From Desulfuromonadaceae bacterium (lineage in GTDB: Bacteria; Desulfobacterota; Desulfuromonadia; Geobacterales; Pseudopelobacteraceae), in the NCBI GenBank assembly GCA_028681335.1, contig JAQUIT010000004.1, positions 212,871-276,870 of the forward strand: a stretch of 64,000 bases of DNA, read 5' to 3'. Position numbers and translations under genes: made by a program. This document shows, piece by piece, positions 8,157 through 17,822 of the stretch. Under the pieces are notes generated by a model. The model saw nothing but the letters and a program-made list of their open reading frames with translations. It did not search any database and was not told the origin of the DNA. The stretch's first letter is position 1, and each line of letters opens with the position of its first letter.

Positions 8157-8606
8157 ATGTCATTCACCACCCTTACCTGCCCTTCATGTGGCTCCAATGT
8201 GAAGCAGTATCGCAATCCGCTCCCTACGGTAGATATTATTATCGAACTGGATAATGGCATTGTCCTGATCGAAAGACGCAACGAACCTTTTGGCTGGGCG
8301 CTCCCGGGAGGTTTTGTCGACTATGGAGAATCTCTTGAGTCTGCTGCTATTCGGGAGGCGAGAGAAGAGACGTCACTGGATGTTACAAGCCTGCGGTTAC
8401 TGGGTTGCTATTCCGACCCGACACGCGACGAGCGAATGCATACAATTTCAACGGTGTACATTGCAACGGGCCATGGCATTCCTATCGCAGCTGATGACGC
8501 ACAGAATCTGGCCATTTTCAGATTGGATTCACTGCCGCAGATGCTCTGTTTTGACCATGCCCGCATCCTCAAGGATTATACAGCGACAGTCAAAACCACC
8601 ACCTGA
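8157..8606 (+). CDS. NUDIX hydrolase
   Basis: A 149-residue pyrophosphohydrolase with a complete NUDIX box: [18 protein letters not shown] running into REETSL (pattern GX5EX7REUXEEXGU). WALPGG precedes it. The N-terminus has a [14 protein letters not shown] knuckle, here reduced to one CxxC pair. This arrangement is common in ADP-ribose pyrophosphatase-like enzymes of this group, but substrate cannot be read from the sequence. The start follows AGAGGT. It converges with mqnA on the other strand. Confidence 0.85.
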   Translation: MSFTTLTCPSCGSNVKQYRNPLPTVDIIIELDNGIVLIERRNEPFGWALPGGFVDYGESLESAAIREAREETSLDVTSLRLLGCYSDPTRDERMHTISTVYIATGHGIPIAADDAQNLAIFRLDSLPQMLCFDHARILKDYTATVKTTT

Positions 8607-8643
8607 ACCTGCTTATTCTCACAAATACCGTGCTATATTTATA

Positions 8644-9465
8644 TTACGATGAGATAAAATGGAGTGCCGGGGCATCTTTTATCAAACCAATCTCAGCACA
8701 CTTTGCATAATACAGCATAAGACCGGCCTGTTCACGCTCACCAAGGTGATATGATATATTCTCCCTCCAGTACACCATCAACCTGTCATATCCCAGCCAC
8801 TTGAGCTCTTCCGTACACCTTGCCACCTGTCCCAGACACTCTGGAACAAGTTCCTTTGCCTGAATCAGCTGCCGGGAAAGAGTTTTGATCTCAGCAACTT
8901 CAGCGACTTCATTTCGGCATAGCCAGAGTGCAAAAACAAACGGTAGGCCGGTCCATGAGTGCCACAATTCTCCAAGATCATAGACAAACAGATTTTTTTT
9001 GCACAATGAAGCACGCAACGCTGAATCACCGATTAAAAGCAACGGGGATGAATCATCATCCGCAACAGAGGCACTCGCCTGAGCTACTTCAAAGGTACAT
9101 GAGCACCCATAACGCTGATAAAGCAAAATCTTAAGGAGGTTTACAGAAGTTGCCGATTCGGAACTAAGGAGGACCTTACAGCCATCAAGTGCCTCAACAG
9201 GCTGCCTGGAAAAAAGCAGAACACTGGCCACGGCTCCGTCACTCGAAATGGAAAGCTGCGGAAGAATACTGTAACGTTCCGGATGATATGCATACTCAAT
9301 GGAGGATGACGGGCAGACATCAATATCACCTGCCAGAAGCCTCCTATTCAAGGCCGCAGGCACTCCGGTAATAAACTCATACCCGGAGCAAGGGAATTGC
9401 TCCCGGAGAACATGAAAAAGCGGGGTGCAATTTGCGTACTCTATCTCACCAATTCTAAGCTTCAT
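8644..9465 (-). CDS. mqnA: Chorismate dehydratase (futalosine pathway of menaquinone synthesis)
   Basis: A 273-residue periplasmic-binding-protein-like enzyme that converts chorismate to 3-enolpyruvylbenzoate, the entry to the futalosine route. Family features are the start LRIGEIEYANCTPLFH, GVPAALNRRLLAGDIDVCPSSSIEYA, the segment VLLSSESATSVNLLKILL, LLIGDSAL and WHSWTGLPFVFALW. Its start overlaps the stop of the upstream outer-membrane channel gene by 4 nt (ATGA). The other mqn genes are not in this window. It links this region to the nearby shikimate genes by substrate, chorismate. Confidence 0.88.
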   Translation of the reverse strand: MKLRIGEIEYANCTPLFHVLREQFPCSGYEFITGVPAALNRRLLAGDIDVCPSSSIEYAYHPERYSILPQLSISSDGAVASVLLFSRQPVEALDGCKVLLSSESATSVNLLKILLYQRYGCSCTFEVAQASASVADDDSSPLLLIGDSALRASLCKKNLFVYDLGELWHSWTGLPFVFALWLCRNEVAEVAEIKTLSRQLIQAKELVPECLGQVARCTEELKWLGYDRLMVYWRENISYHLGEREQAGLMLYYAKCAEIGLIKDAPALHFISS

Positions 9466-10943
9466 CTTGTGGCGGAGTACAGCTTATCGGCATCACCTTC
9501 AACCACCCGGATTCCTTCACGCTCCAGAAGTTCTCCGGTTACCTGCCAATAACGGGTCAATGAGTCGGCGTACCCGACAACAGCTTTAATCTGGTTACTT
9601 TTTGAAACAGCCAGATCATTTTCAACATCCAATACATCTTTTGTTGTTGCCAGACCAACCTCATTTTTACGGATAAAAGAGCGTAAACGCTCTTCTGCAA
9701 ACCGTACCCCGCGATCCGCAACTTCAATCTGTTTATAACCGGCAACAAGCGCACGAATAGCTGCCCTGACTTCATTTGCAGAGTTTTCTTCCAGATTGCG
9801 CAACTGCAGCGAGGCCTGTTCCGTTTTCAGCCTGCTTTTACGATATTCGTTTTCTGCAACACCATTCCCTAATGGGTATTTGAATTCCAACCCGACCATC
9901 CATACCGGGTAGTCAGAGGTTAACACCTTATCCATATTCTTCTGATAGGAATTATCAAGACCGGTTAATTGGGCTGAGGCGGTCAATGTAAGGTCGGGGC
10001 GTGTCTTTTGACTCAGATTTCGTGTTTGTAGTTCGTTCAGTTCCAAGTTACGCTTTTGTTCCCTAATATCAGGGCGATCCAACGCTTTCTGAATTGCCTC
10101 GCTCTCTACCGCATCAAATCGGGCGCGCGACGGCAGATCAACAGTCTGTAATTCACCAGTACCAGCATCCATCTGCAAGAGAAGGCGCAGGACATCAATC
10201 TGGTCACTTACAGCTCTCTCGGCATCGATCAGCTCTTTTTCGCGGGTAACAACACCAAACTCAGCGTTAAGAATCTCCATTGCAGGAAGCACTCCTGCCT
10301 TTACCCTGGCCTGGGTATCGGACAGGATTTTTTGTGCCAGTTCAAGCGAAACTTTTTTCACTTCCCGCTCCTCCCGCAGACTGTGGAGTTTGTAGTACTC
10401 CGTGCGCACCTGAGCCACAGTGGTCAGAAGCCGGGAATTAAAGCGTTCGAGTGATGCAAATTTTGAGTACCGGGATATGTTTATATTTATCTCCGTCGCC
10501 TCGCGGCCGACGTTTTTCAGAAGAGGCTGACTGATACTGGCTCCCAATCCTGTCTGCCAGCTTTTAGGAGCAGTGGCGACAGTACTGGTATATCCATTGT
10601 TGAATGTTATGGCTGCAGTACCACCAGTCCATAACAATTGACTGAGAGATGAATTGAGAACCGCTCCCTGTGACTCTACGGCATTTCCTCCTGAACTGGC
10701 TGTTGCCGCGTTCGAATCAGTATAGCTGGTCTGAAGGGTAAGAAGCGGGTCATATATCGCACGATAGCGGTTTATATCAGCCTCGTACTGGGCCGGATTA
10801 TACAGTTCAGCACGCACATCCAGATTCTTCTCGACAGCCATACGAATAGCTTCGTTCAGAGTCAGTGAAAGTGGAGCTCCAGCTGAGTATGCTGTTACCG
10901 GAAGAATGAACAGAGAAAAAGACAGCAATATCGGCAAGCGCAC
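9462..10943 (-). CDS. TolC-family outer membrane channel
   Basis: A 493-residue outer membrane efflux protein. Signal peptide at residues 1-21 (LPILLSFSLFILPVTAYSA), then the two-fold repeated OEP layout: LTLNEAIRMAVEKNLDV near the N-terminus and a second long helical half with EVRAAIRALVAGYKQIEVADRGV. These channels trimerise to form the outer-membrane exit of RND, ABC or MFS exporters. No inner-membrane pump or adaptor gene is adjacent, so the substrate is unknown. The start is GTG after AAGGAACCTAC. The gene is coupled to mqnA downstream, an unexpected partner. Confidence 0.87.
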   Translation of the reverse strand: MRLPILLSFSLFILPVTAYSAGAPLSLTLNEAIRMAVEKNLDVRAELYNPAQYEADINRYRAIYDPLLTLQTSYTDSNAATASSGGNAVESQGAVLNSSLSQLLWTGGTAAITFNNGYTSTVATAPKSWQTGLGASISQPLLKNVGREATEININISRYSKFASLERFNSRLLTTVAQVRTEYYKLHSLREEREVKKVSLELAQKILSDTQARVKAGVLPAMEILNAEFGVVTREKELIDAERAVSDQIDVLRLLLQMDAGTGELQTVDLPSRARFDAVESEAIQKALDRPDIREQKRNLELNELQTRNLSQKTRPDLTLTASAQLTGLDNSYQKNMDKVLTSDYPVWMVGLEFKYPLGNGVAENEYRKSRLKTEQASLQLRNLEENSANEVRAAIRALVAGYKQIEVADRGVRFAEERLRSFIRKNEVGLATTKDVLDVENDLAVSKSNQIKAVVGYADSLTRYWQVTGELLEREGIRVVEGDADKLYSATR

Positions 10944-10961
10944 GTAGGTTCCTTCCTGAAT

Positions 10962-10997
10962 AAAAACAGGGCGAGATCAAAGAATGATCCCGCCCTT
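10962..10997 (-). terminator. Terminator of the aroC-gcvH operon
   Basis: On the minus strand GGGCGGGATCA and TGATCTCGCCC arms form a stem after the gcvH stop, followed shortly by TTTTT. Confidence 0.75.
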
Positions 10998-11019
10998 ATA
11001 CCATAATTAACACAATAAA

Positions 11020-11406
11020 TTAATCCCTGTTTTCTATGTAGTCAGCGTAGTCGTCAGCTGACAAAAGATTTTTCAGCTCTTCAGGATCATCGAGCGAGAC
11101 TTCGACCAACCAGGCACCGTCATATGGATCATCATTGAGAAGCTCAGGATTGTCCATTGCTTCATGATTTACACTCCGGACAGTGCCACTAAAGGGAGCG
11201 TAAATCGATGCAACCGTCTTCTGAGCTTCTATCGACCCGATCGAATCATCCTGTTCGACTTCATCTCCTTCATCAGGCAGCTCGACCCCACTTATTGTAC
11301 CCAGCTCTTCCTGGGCAAAATCGGTGATACCAATAACGGCAGAACTGTTTTCGATCCGTACCCAAACATGTTCCTTGGTGTATTTCAGCTCCTCGGGAAA
11401 GTCCAT
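11020..11406 (-). CDS. gcvH: Glycine cleavage system H protein
   Basis: A 128-residue lipoyl carrier protein with the expected length and start (ELKYTKEHVWV). The lipoylated Lys is K63 in GSIEAQKTVASIYAPFSG, followed by VNHEAMDNPELLNDDPYDGAWL. It shuttles the aminomethyl group between the P, T and L proteins. None of these is encoded here; instead the gene sits 5 nt downstream of accC, as the last gene of the aroC-to-gcvH run. It may serve the glycine system encoded elsewhere or act in lipoyl transfer. Confidence 0.92.
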   Translation of the reverse strand: MDFPEELKYTKEHVWVRIENSSAVIGITDFAQEELGTISGVELPDEGDEVEQDDSIGSIEAQKTVASIYAPFSGTVRSVNHEAMDNPELLNDDPYDGAWLVEVSLDDPEELKNLLSADDYADYIENRD

Positions 11407-11411
11407 GATAT

Positions 11412-12752
11412 CTACTCCAGCACGATTCGCTCAAGAAAGGAGGTATCTATATCACCTTCAATAAAGTCCTTATGAGCCATAATACGTTTATGAAAAAAGA
11501 TAGTTGTCTTAATACCCTCAATACGGAACTCATCGAGTGCCCTAGCCATCCTCTTAATCGCCTCTTCACGAGTATCAGCATGGACAATCAACTTCCCGAT
11601 CAACGAATCGTAATTCGGCACAACCGAATACTGGTCATATACAAACGAATCAACACGCACGCCAAGTCCACCAGGTGGGTGATACGCAGTTATCTTACCA
11701 GGGCACGGAGTAAATTTGAAAGGATCTTCTGCATTAATGCGACACTCAATTGAGTGCCCTCTTATCTGGATATCTTCCTGTTTATAGCGAAGCGGTATTC
11801 CGGCAGCTGAGCGAATCTGTTCTCTGACGATGTCCACCCCTGTAACCATTTCAGTGACCGGATGCTCAACCTGAACGCGGGTATTCATCTCCATGAAGTA
11901 GAAGTTATTCTGCTTATCAACAAGGAACTCAACAGTGCCGGCACTGTTATATCCAACTGCTGCTGCAGCCCTGACGGCAGCATCACCCATGGCTTTACGA
12001 ATCTCGGGCGTAACGACAGTAGAGGGTGCTTCCTCAATCAGCTTCTGGTGGCGACGCTGGATTGAGCAATCCCGTTCACCGAGATGAATCACGTTACCAT
12101 GTTTGTCACCCAGAATCTGGATCTCAACGTGGCGAGGTTTTTCACAGTACCTTTCAATATAAACTTCAGGATTGCCGAATCCGGATTGAGCTTCTGCACG
12201 GGCAGTAGCGAAGGCATTCGGCAGAGCTGCCTGAGAATGAACTATCTTCATGCCGCGGCCACCGCCGCCTGCAGTAGCTTTTATGATGACGGGAAAGCCT
12301 ATCTCTTTTGCAACCTTGACGGCCTCCTCAACAGAGTGGACACCCTCTTTGGTACCGGGAAGAATCGGCACGCCCTGCTTGATAACCGCCTGTCGGGCGC
12401 TGATCTTATCACCCATGATCCGCATACTTTCGGCAGTAGGCCCGATAAAAGTAATGCCGCATTTTTCACATACTTCAGCAAATTTCGCGTTTTCAGACAG
12501 AAATCCGTAACCGGGATGAATTGCCTCAGAGTCGGTCAATTCAGCAGCGCTGATGATAGCGTTTATATTTAGATAACTCAGGGCACTGGGAGCCGGACCG
12601 ATGCAGACACTCTCGTCTGCCAGCTTTACATGCAGAGAGTGGATATCGGCCTGGGAATATACCGCAACCGTTTTGATGCCCAGTTCTTTGCATGCCCTGA
12701 TAATCCTGACAGCAATTTCACCACGATTGGCAATAAGTACTTTATGAAACAT
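11412..12752 (-). CDS. accC: Acetyl-CoA carboxylase, biotin carboxylase subunit
   Basis: A 446-residue ATP-grasp enzyme that carboxylates the biotin on AccB for fatty-acid synthesis. Motifs: [17 protein letters not shown] at the start, the ATP loop [12 protein letters not shown], the substrate region [31 protein letters not shown]-like [22 protein letters not shown], and [12 protein letters not shown]. The length is that of the family. It follows accB by 27 nt on the same strand. The accA/accD subunits are not in the window. Confidence 0.96.
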   Translation of the reverse strand: MFHKVLIANRGEIAVRIIRACKELGIKTVAVYSQADIHSLHVKLADESVCIGPAPSALSYLNINAIISAAELTDSEAIHPGYGFLSENAKFAEVCEKCGITFIGPTAESMRIMGDKISARQAVIKQGVPILPGTKEGVHSVEEAVKVAKEIGFPVIIKATAGGGGRGMKIVHSQAALPNAFATARAEAQSGFGNPEVYIERYCEKPRHVEIQILGDKHGNVIHLGERDCSIQRRHQKLIEEAPSTVVTPEIRKAMGDAAVRAAAAVGYNSAGTVEFLVDKQNNFYFMEMNTRVQVEHPVTEMVTGVDIVREQIRSAAGIPLRYKQEDIQIRGHSIECRINAEDPFKFTPCPGKITAYHPPGGLGVRVDSFVYDQYSVVPNYDSLIGKLIVHADTREEAIKRMARALDEFRIEGIKTTIFFHKRIMAHKDFIEGDIDTSFLERIVLE

Positions 12753-12779
12753 GAAGGCGAACCCCGCTATTGAATGGAA

Positions 12780-13253
12780 TTAAAGTTTCTGGATTACAAA
12801 CAGTGGATCACCGAATTCTACCGCCTGAGCATTGTCTTTGCAAATCTTTAAGATTTTGCATTTACACTCTGACTCAATCTCATTCATCAATTTCATTGCC
12901 TCAACAATACAGAGCACCTGCCCCTTTTCTACTATCTGGCCGACAGAGACGTAGGGATCAGAGTCAGGGCCGGGAGCGGCATAGAATGTACCTACTATCG
13001 GAGAGTTAACCGTATCACCGGCTTCAGCAGCAGGAGCAGCTGAGACGGCAGCAGGTGCTTGAGCTGTAGCAACTGCCTGAGGTGTCTGATAGCCAGCGGC
13101 ATACTGCTGAACTGCAGGAGCGGCAACAGTAATATATTCCGGTTTATGGCCTCGCTTGATAATAATCTTCTCGTCCGAATTATCCATCTCGAATTCGGTA
13201 ATATCTGTTTCCGTAACAAGTTTTATCAGTAGCTTCAGATCTTTAATATCCAT
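12780..13253 (-). CDS. accB: Biotin carboxyl carrier protein of acetyl-CoA carboxylase
   Basis: A 157-residue carrier. Residues 1-45 are the N-terminal helical part, about 46-78 an Ala/Pro/Gln-rich flexible linker, and about 80-157 the biotinyl domain (SPIVGTFYAAPGPDSDPYV). The biotinylated Lys is K121 in EAMKLMNE. Paired with accC downstream. In many bacteria efp lies just upstream of accB; here the 106-nt gap to pepQ holds no gene. Confidence 0.95.
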   Translation of the reverse strand: MDIKDLKLLIKLVTETDITEFEMDNSDEKIIIKRGHKPEYITVAAPAVQQYAAGYQTPQAVATAQAPAAVSAAPAAEAGDTVNSPIVGTFYAAPGPDSDPYVSVGQIVEKGQVLCIVEAMKLMNEIESECKCKILKICKDNAQAVEFGDPLFVIQKL

Positions 13254-13359
13254 TTCAGTCTGTCTCCTTTTACCTCAGTCTAATAGTGGTGTATCTCAAT
13301 TGTGTTGAAGTTCACTGCTGATCCGCCATTGATAAGCAGGGGCAGGTGTTAATCAAATA

Positions 13360-14430
13360 CTACAGGATAATCAACTTCTTATCGACACCTGTCAGAACAC
13401 GGCAGCCATCACTGGTAACCGTCACAGTATCTTCTATCCTGACACCGCCAAAACCCTGGATATAAATACCCGGTTCAACGGTAATTACCATCCCCTCTTG
13501 CAGAACCGCGGTACTGCGCGGAGAGAGTGTCGGCATTTCGTGAATTTCAAGACCAACGCCATGGCCAAGCCCGTGCCCGAAATAGTCACCATACCCTTTA
13601 TCACGAATGTATGAGCGCGCAACGTCATCCAGATCCCTACAGATGATGCCTGGTCTGACCGCCTCAATAGCAAGATCATGGGCTGTTTTTACTATTGCAT
13701 GTATCTCCCGAGCACGAGTACCGGGATCTCCACAGGCGACTGTAACTGTCTCATCCGAGTGATAACCGTCTTTCAAGGCACCAAAGTCAACGGTTATCAT
13801 CTCGCCTGAACAAATGATCTTATCGCTGGCACGGCCATGTGGCATGGAACCACGTTCACCCGAGGCAACAATAAAATCGAACGCCTTACCTTCTGCACCG
13901 AGACGACGCATCTCGAATTCAAGTGCCAGGGCGATATCGACTTCTCTGACACCAGGTTTAATCTCTCCCATGATGGCTTCAAATGCGCGGGAAGAAAGCT
14001 CAGCGACCGAAGCAAGCTGTTCAATTTCGGCTTTATCTTTACATATACGGATTTCATCAAGATCAGAACCAAGCTCAACAAGATCAATTCCGTTCAATTT
14101 TTCAGACATCCGCCTGTAAGCGCTGACAGTAGTATGGGCAGCCTCGAAGCCTACACGATGGAGATCATAGTCGGCTGCCAATGCCGCTACTGTGTCGAGG
14201 CGAATAGCACCACATTCCCTGATTTCAGCACCCTGAACTTCTTCAGCGGCCTGAGCGGTGTAGCGGGAATCACACAAAAACCATGCATTATTCGTTGATA
14301 CCAGCAGCGCCCCTTCGGTGCCGCTGAAACCGCACAGATATCGAACATTCCTGAGATCAGAAAACAATACCGCATCAAGTGAATGTTTTTCAAAAAAGCG
14401 TTTCAGATTTGAGCGCCTGCTTTTTAGCAT
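13360..14430 (-). CDS. pepQ: Xaa-Pro aminopeptidase (M24 family)
   Basis: A 356-residue creatinase-fold metallopeptidase. The N-terminal domain (residues 1-125) starts SRRSNLKRFFEKHSLDAVLF. The catalytic domain shows the five metal ligands in ITVDFGALKDGYHSDETVT (two Asp), GHGLGHGVGLEIHEMP (His), VITVEPGIYI (Glu) and GGVRIEDTV (Glu). Removes N-terminal residues ahead of proline or splits Xaa-Pro dipeptides; the two activities cannot be told apart by sequence alone. Lies between aroQ (70 nt) and accB (106 nt) in the same direction. Confidence 0.9.
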   Translation of the reverse strand: MLKSRRSNLKRFFEKHSLDAVLFSDLRNVRYLCGFSGTEGALLVSTNNAWFLCDSRYTAQAAEEVQGAEIRECGAIRLDTVAALAADYDLHRVGFEAAHTTVSAYRRMSEKLNGIDLVELGSDLDEIRICKDKAEIEQLASVAELSSRAFEAIMGEIKPGVREVDIALALEFEMRRLGAEGKAFDFIVASGERGSMPHGRASDKIICSGEMITVDFGALKDGYHSDETVTVACGDPGTRAREIHAIVKTAHDLAIEAVRPGIICRDLDDVARSYIRDKGYGDYFGHGLGHGVGLEIHEMPTLSPRSTAVLQEGMVITVEPGIYIQGFGGVRIEDTVTVTSDGCRVLTGVDKKLIIL

Positions 14431-14500
14431 AAATGAAACCCTGACTACAATCTGTTTTTACTTAACACCATTAAATCTGGCAAGAGTGACGCATATGAAT

Positions 14501-14938
14501 CTATTTATTTTTAACAAAATTAAATAATGCCCGCAAGCCAAGCAGATAACTGTAGCTGCCAAATCCGCATATCTGCCCAATTGCTACCGGCGCAATCATA
14601 CTCGTGTGGCGGAACGTTTCCCGATGGTGGATATTGGAAAGGTGGACCTCAACTGACGGGAGCCCTACAGCAGACAAGGCATCACGAATAGCAATACTGG
14701 TGTGCGTGTACGCCGCCGGATTGATCAGTATGCCATGACAGTTCTGCGCAGCTGACTGGATTGTATCAATCAACTCGCCTTCACTGTTCGACTGAAAAAA
14801 AACGAGTTCACACCCCAACTCCACAGAGAGCTCTCGCAGCGAATCATTAATATCTTCAAGAGTTTGGTTCCCGTATATTCCGGGTTCGCGTGTACCAAGA
14901 AGATTCAGATTCGGGCCATGCAGCACCATAAATTTCAT
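14501..14938 (-). CDS. aroQ: 3-dehydroquinate dehydratase, type II
   Basis: A 145-residue dodecameric dehydratase for the third step of the shikimate pathway. Motifs: [19 protein letters not shown] (with the catalytic Tyr), [53 protein letters not shown] (catalytic His) and [15 protein letters not shown]. Follows the roadblock gene by 2 nt. A second in-frame ATG three codons in is possible but does not change the protein materially. Confidence 0.94.
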   Translation of the reverse strand: MKFMVLHGPNLNLLGTREPGIYGNQTLEDINDSLRELSVELGCELVFFQSNSEGELIDTIQSAAQNCHGILINPAAYTHTSIAIRDALSAVGLPSVEVHLSNIHHRETFRHTSMIAPVAIGQICGFGSYSYLLGLRALFNFVKNK

Positions 14939-14940
14939 AG

Positions 14941-15303
14941 CTATGAAAGCTCCCGTATAACATCAAATGACTTGAGCTTAAGCATATAGCGCCCCTTACC
15001 AATATTGCCATCACGGCACATAATAAGCGCAGCAAAAAGATCATCGCTTAGAACCCTGACAACAACACAGGTTCGTGTCGTCAATATGGAAACCTCTTCA
15101 AGATTCCCCATTTTAATAACGTCAACGGCACGCTTGATATCTTTAAGTACCGTTGCATACTCGACCGTCAGAAGCTGCATATCGAATTCTGACTGCTCCA
15201 CCGTGACTTCATCTATCGGAATACCATCGTATGCCATAACGACCGCAGCCAATGCCCCATCAACACTCTGGACAATCGTGTTCAGTGATTCTCTTAGCGG
15301 CAT
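14941..15303 (-). CDS. Roadblock/LC7 domain protein (MglB-like)
   Basis: A 120-residue single roadblock domain: [28 protein letters not shown] at the start, then [39 protein letters not shown] and a C-terminal helix. Such proteins often act as GTPase-activating partners of small Ras-like MglA proteins, but no MglA is encoded in the window. An excellent ribosome site (AGGAGGATTAAACT) fixes the start, which overlaps the TPR gene by 10 nt. Its place between aroB-TPR and aroQ suggests co-expression with the shikimate genes; its role there is unknown. Confidence 0.82.
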   Translation of the reverse strand: MPLRESLNTIVQSVDGALAAVVMAYDGIPIDEVTVEQSEFDMQLLTVEYATVLKDIKRAVDVIKMGNLEEVSILTTRTCVVVRVLSDDLFAALIMCRDGNIGKGRYMLKLKSFDVIRELS

Positions 15304-16229
15304 AGTTTAATCCTCCTGATGCTATCAAGCCAGCGTTCAAGCGTAGAAAGAGTATTATCAACAACTCCTGCGGACATGGACTTTTGCAATACCGCTTCAG
15401 TAGGCAAGCTGGAATCGGCTTCGTCCACCGTTTCCTCATCCAAGGTATAATCAATGGCAGAGTCAGGCTCTAATGAACCGGCGTCCAGCCGTTCAAGTTC
15501 TGCTACCCGCTCTGAGATTACTTGATCTGCCGGATTATCGATTAGAATTGCTCGATATATTTCCAGTGCTTTATGGATGAACCCTTGGGTTACATACAAT
15601 TCCGCAAGCGTGCCTGTTGAGAGAGGGTCATGATGTGGCACTGCAAAACCATCAAAACCAGGAACCATAACATTCGGACTAGGTCCGGCCACCGGTTGTT
15701 CTCTCTCCTCGAAATAGGGCTCTTCAATTATTTCAAGATCTTCGATGATTTCTTCATCATCCTCATCCTCATCCTGATCAACTTCAAAAACAGCAGCAGG
15801 TTTTCCGGGTGTTCTTTCAAGAGATTCCAACTCTATCCGGCACTCTACATCATCAGGAGCAAACTCCAACGCGGTCCTGAATGCCTGATAGGCTAAATCG
15901 ATATCTCCTGCCTCCGCAAGCAGCCGCCCCAAAAGTTTTTGTGAAGGGACGTCCTCGGGCAAAGCCTCGGTAACGACCTTTAAAGCGGCTATAGTCTCAG
16001 CAGCCAATCCCTTGGCATGGCAGGCCAGAGAAAGAGCCCTTTGACCAGACAGATAGCGAGGATGCTTAAGAACCCCCAGACGCGCCACATGAACCGCATC
16101 ATCTATCAGTCCCACTTTGAGGTAAACATCTGCAAGCCGTGCGAAGCAAAGCGAGTCAGGTGATTTTGCAAACTGTTCCTCAAGGTTTTTGATGTCCGTC
16201 CAGAATGAAGCTGATTCCTGCATGGTCAC
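15294..16229 (-). CDS. TPR-repeat protein of unknown function
   Basis: A 311-residue protein. Residues 10-155 contain tandem tetratricopeptide repeats (SLCFARLADVYLKVGLIDDAVHVARLGVLKHP, LLGRLLAEAGDIDLAYQAFRTALEFAPDD). Next comes a very acidic stretch (DQDEDEDDEEIIEDLEIIEE), then one more repeat-like unit near residue 205-240 (GTLAELYVTQGFIHKALEIYRAILIDNPAD). No signal peptide is seen, so it is probably a cytoplasmic scaffold. It overlaps aroB by 4 nt upstream and the roadblock gene downstream; the TPR-roadblock pair may act together. Confidence 0.8.
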   Translation of the reverse strand: MTMQESASFWTDIKNLEEQFAKSPDSLCFARLADVYLKVGLIDDAVHVARLGVLKHPRYLSGQRALSLACHAKGLAAETIAALKVVTEALPEDVPSQKLLGRLLAEAGDIDLAYQAFRTALEFAPDDVECRIELESLERTPGKPAAVFEVDQDEDEDDEEIIEDLEIIEEPYFEEREQPVAGPSPNVMVPGFDGFAVPHHDPLSTGTLAELYVTQGFIHKALEIYRAILIDNPADQVISERVAELERLDAGSLEPDSAIDYTLDEETVDEADSSLPTEAVLQKSMSAGVVDNTLSTLERWLDSIRRIKLCR

Positions 16230-17305
16230 GCCTCCAACCGGCTCAGTATGAGCAGTTCATCGGGAGTATGTTGCGACATGGCATACATGCCGATGCCCCT
16301 GTTACAAATAAAGGTTATACTGCCACCTTTCGATTTTTTATCGGCAGCGACAGCATCAAGCAGCTGTTGCCTCTCATAGGGAGGAACTTCAACCGGGAGC
16401 CCGTACACGGAAAGGAGATCCACAATTCTTAGAAGATCTACCTGACTACATAGTCCCTTGGCAAGTGAAACTCTAGCTGCCAGCACCATCCCGATGGCAA
16501 CCGCCTCACCATGAACAAGAGTACAATAGCCGGATATAGATTCAAAAGCATGACCAAGTGTATGACCATAATTCAGAACCGCACGCAAACCGGCTTCCTT
16601 TTCGTCTTGTTCCACCACCTGCGACTTTAGTTGACAGGATCTATGGATGATTTTTATCAAGATATCAGCGTTCATGGCCAAGACCGCGGAACTGTTTGTC
16701 TCTATGAATTCAAAGAACTGACTGTCAGCGATTACCCCGTATTTGATAACTTCTGCAAGCCCGGCACGAAATTGGCGTTCATCAAGTGTAGATAGTGTGT
16801 TTACGTCGATAAGTACCAAGCGCGGCTGATAGAACGCGCCGATCAGGTTTTTACCTTTTGGGTGGTCGATGCCTGTTTTGCCGCCAACACTGCTGTCAAC
16901 CTGGGCTAAAAGAGTCGTTGGCACTTGGACAAAAGGAATACCCCTCATCCATGTTGCGGCGGCATAGCCGGCTACATCTCCTACAACACCACCACCAAGT
17001 GCAACGACAAAGGAACTGCGATCAATGCCAGCCGCAAGAAGATCATCATAAATCTTGTTCAGTGTCGTGCTGTTTTTAAACTCTTCACCATCAGGCATTT
17101 CAATGTGAGCGACAGTAAAACCCGCACTCTCCAGAGATTTCTGCACAGCAGCGCCATAGAGTGCAATAACCGTCGGGTTTGAAATAACCGCCGCCATCCC
17201 CTTCAGCCCGACTGAACGACACCGTTCCCCAAGAGAAGCAAGGGCACCAGGTTCAATGACAATATCATAGCTGTTCTCAGCAAGATTAACGGACAGTACA
17301 CTCAC
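16226..17305 (-). CDS. aroB: 3-dehydroquinate synthase
   Basis: A 359-residue NAD- and metal-dependent cyclase making 3-dehydroquinate from DAHP. Motifs: PDGEEFKNSTTLNKIYDDLL, the NAD-binding FVVALGGGVVGDVAGYAAATWMRG, PTTLLAQVDSSVGGKTGIDHPKGKN, and the metal ligands in GLAEVIKYGVI, LNYGHTLGHAFE and LVHGEAVAIGM. The start is GTG, preceded by AAGGGG, and lies 20 nt inside aroK. Together with aroC, aroK and aroQ it covers most of the path from DAHP to chorismate. Confidence 0.95.
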   Translation of the reverse strand: MSVLSVNLAENSYDIVIEPGALASLGERCRSVGLKGMAAVISNPTVIALYGAAVQKSLESAGFTVAHIEMPDGEEFKNSTTLNKIYDDLLAAGIDRSSFVVALGGGVVGDVAGYAAATWMRGIPFVQVPTTLLAQVDSSVGGKTGIDHPKGKNLIGAFYQPRLVLIDVNTLSTLDERQFRAGLAEVIKYGVIADSQFFEFIETNSSAVLAMNADILIKIIHRSCQLKSQVVEQDEKEAGLRAVLNYGHTLGHAFESISGYCTLVHGEAVAIGMVLAARVSLAKGLCSQVDLLRIVDLLSVYGLPVEVPPYERQQLLDAVAADKKSKGGSITFICNRGIGMYAMSQHTPDELLILSRLEA

Positions 17306-17822
17306 TAAAAAACCCCTTCAAACGGCACAGAATCTCTGCCGCGACATCTTCCACGGATTTCCCATCCGTGTCAATTCTAATATCTGCGTCTGCATAAAAT
17401 TGTTCACGCTCATCCATCAACGCTTTTGCACGTTTATCGGCATCATCACCGACGAGTAGTGGTCTATCACTACACCCTTTCAGACGGGCCACTACTTGCT
17501 CAAGAGTCACCTTCAGGTTGACGACCACCCCACGACTCCGCATCAACGAACGGTTATGCGCGGAAAGAACCACTCCGCCACCGGTAGCGACAATACAACC
17601 TTCGCTCATTGTCAGAACCTTCTCCAGCTGTGAACTCTCCCGCACACGAAAGGCCGGTTCGCCATCGCGGGCGAAAATTTCATTAATTGAGCATCCCGCA
17701 GCAGCAACAATCTCTGCATCCAGATCAATAAACCGCCATCCTAGCAGATCCGCCACAACTTTACCGACTGAGCTTTTACCGCTACCCATAAAGCCGGTCA
17801 ACAGAACCAACGACTCAGGCAT
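17286..17822 (-). CDS. aroK: Shikimate kinase
   Basis: A 178-residue P-loop kinase that phosphorylates shikimate. Walker A is [12 protein letters not shown]; the shikimate-binding segment is [21 protein letters not shown] and [11 protein letters not shown] follow; the lid is around DRPLL. I chose the ATG at 17822, preceded by GGAGCAG, which overlaps the aroC stop by a few bases. A TTG nine codons upstream would also be in frame but is less likely. It overlaps aroB by 20 nt. Confidence 0.93.
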   Translation of the reverse strand: MPESLVLLTGFMGSGKSSVGKVVADLLGWRFIDLDAEIVAAAGCSINEIFARDGEPAFRVRESSQLEKVLTMSEGCIVATGGGVVLSAHNRSLMRSRGVVVNLKVTLEQVVARLKGCSDRPLLVGDDADKRAKALMDEREQFYADADIRIDTDGKSVEDVAAEILCRLKGFFSECTVR

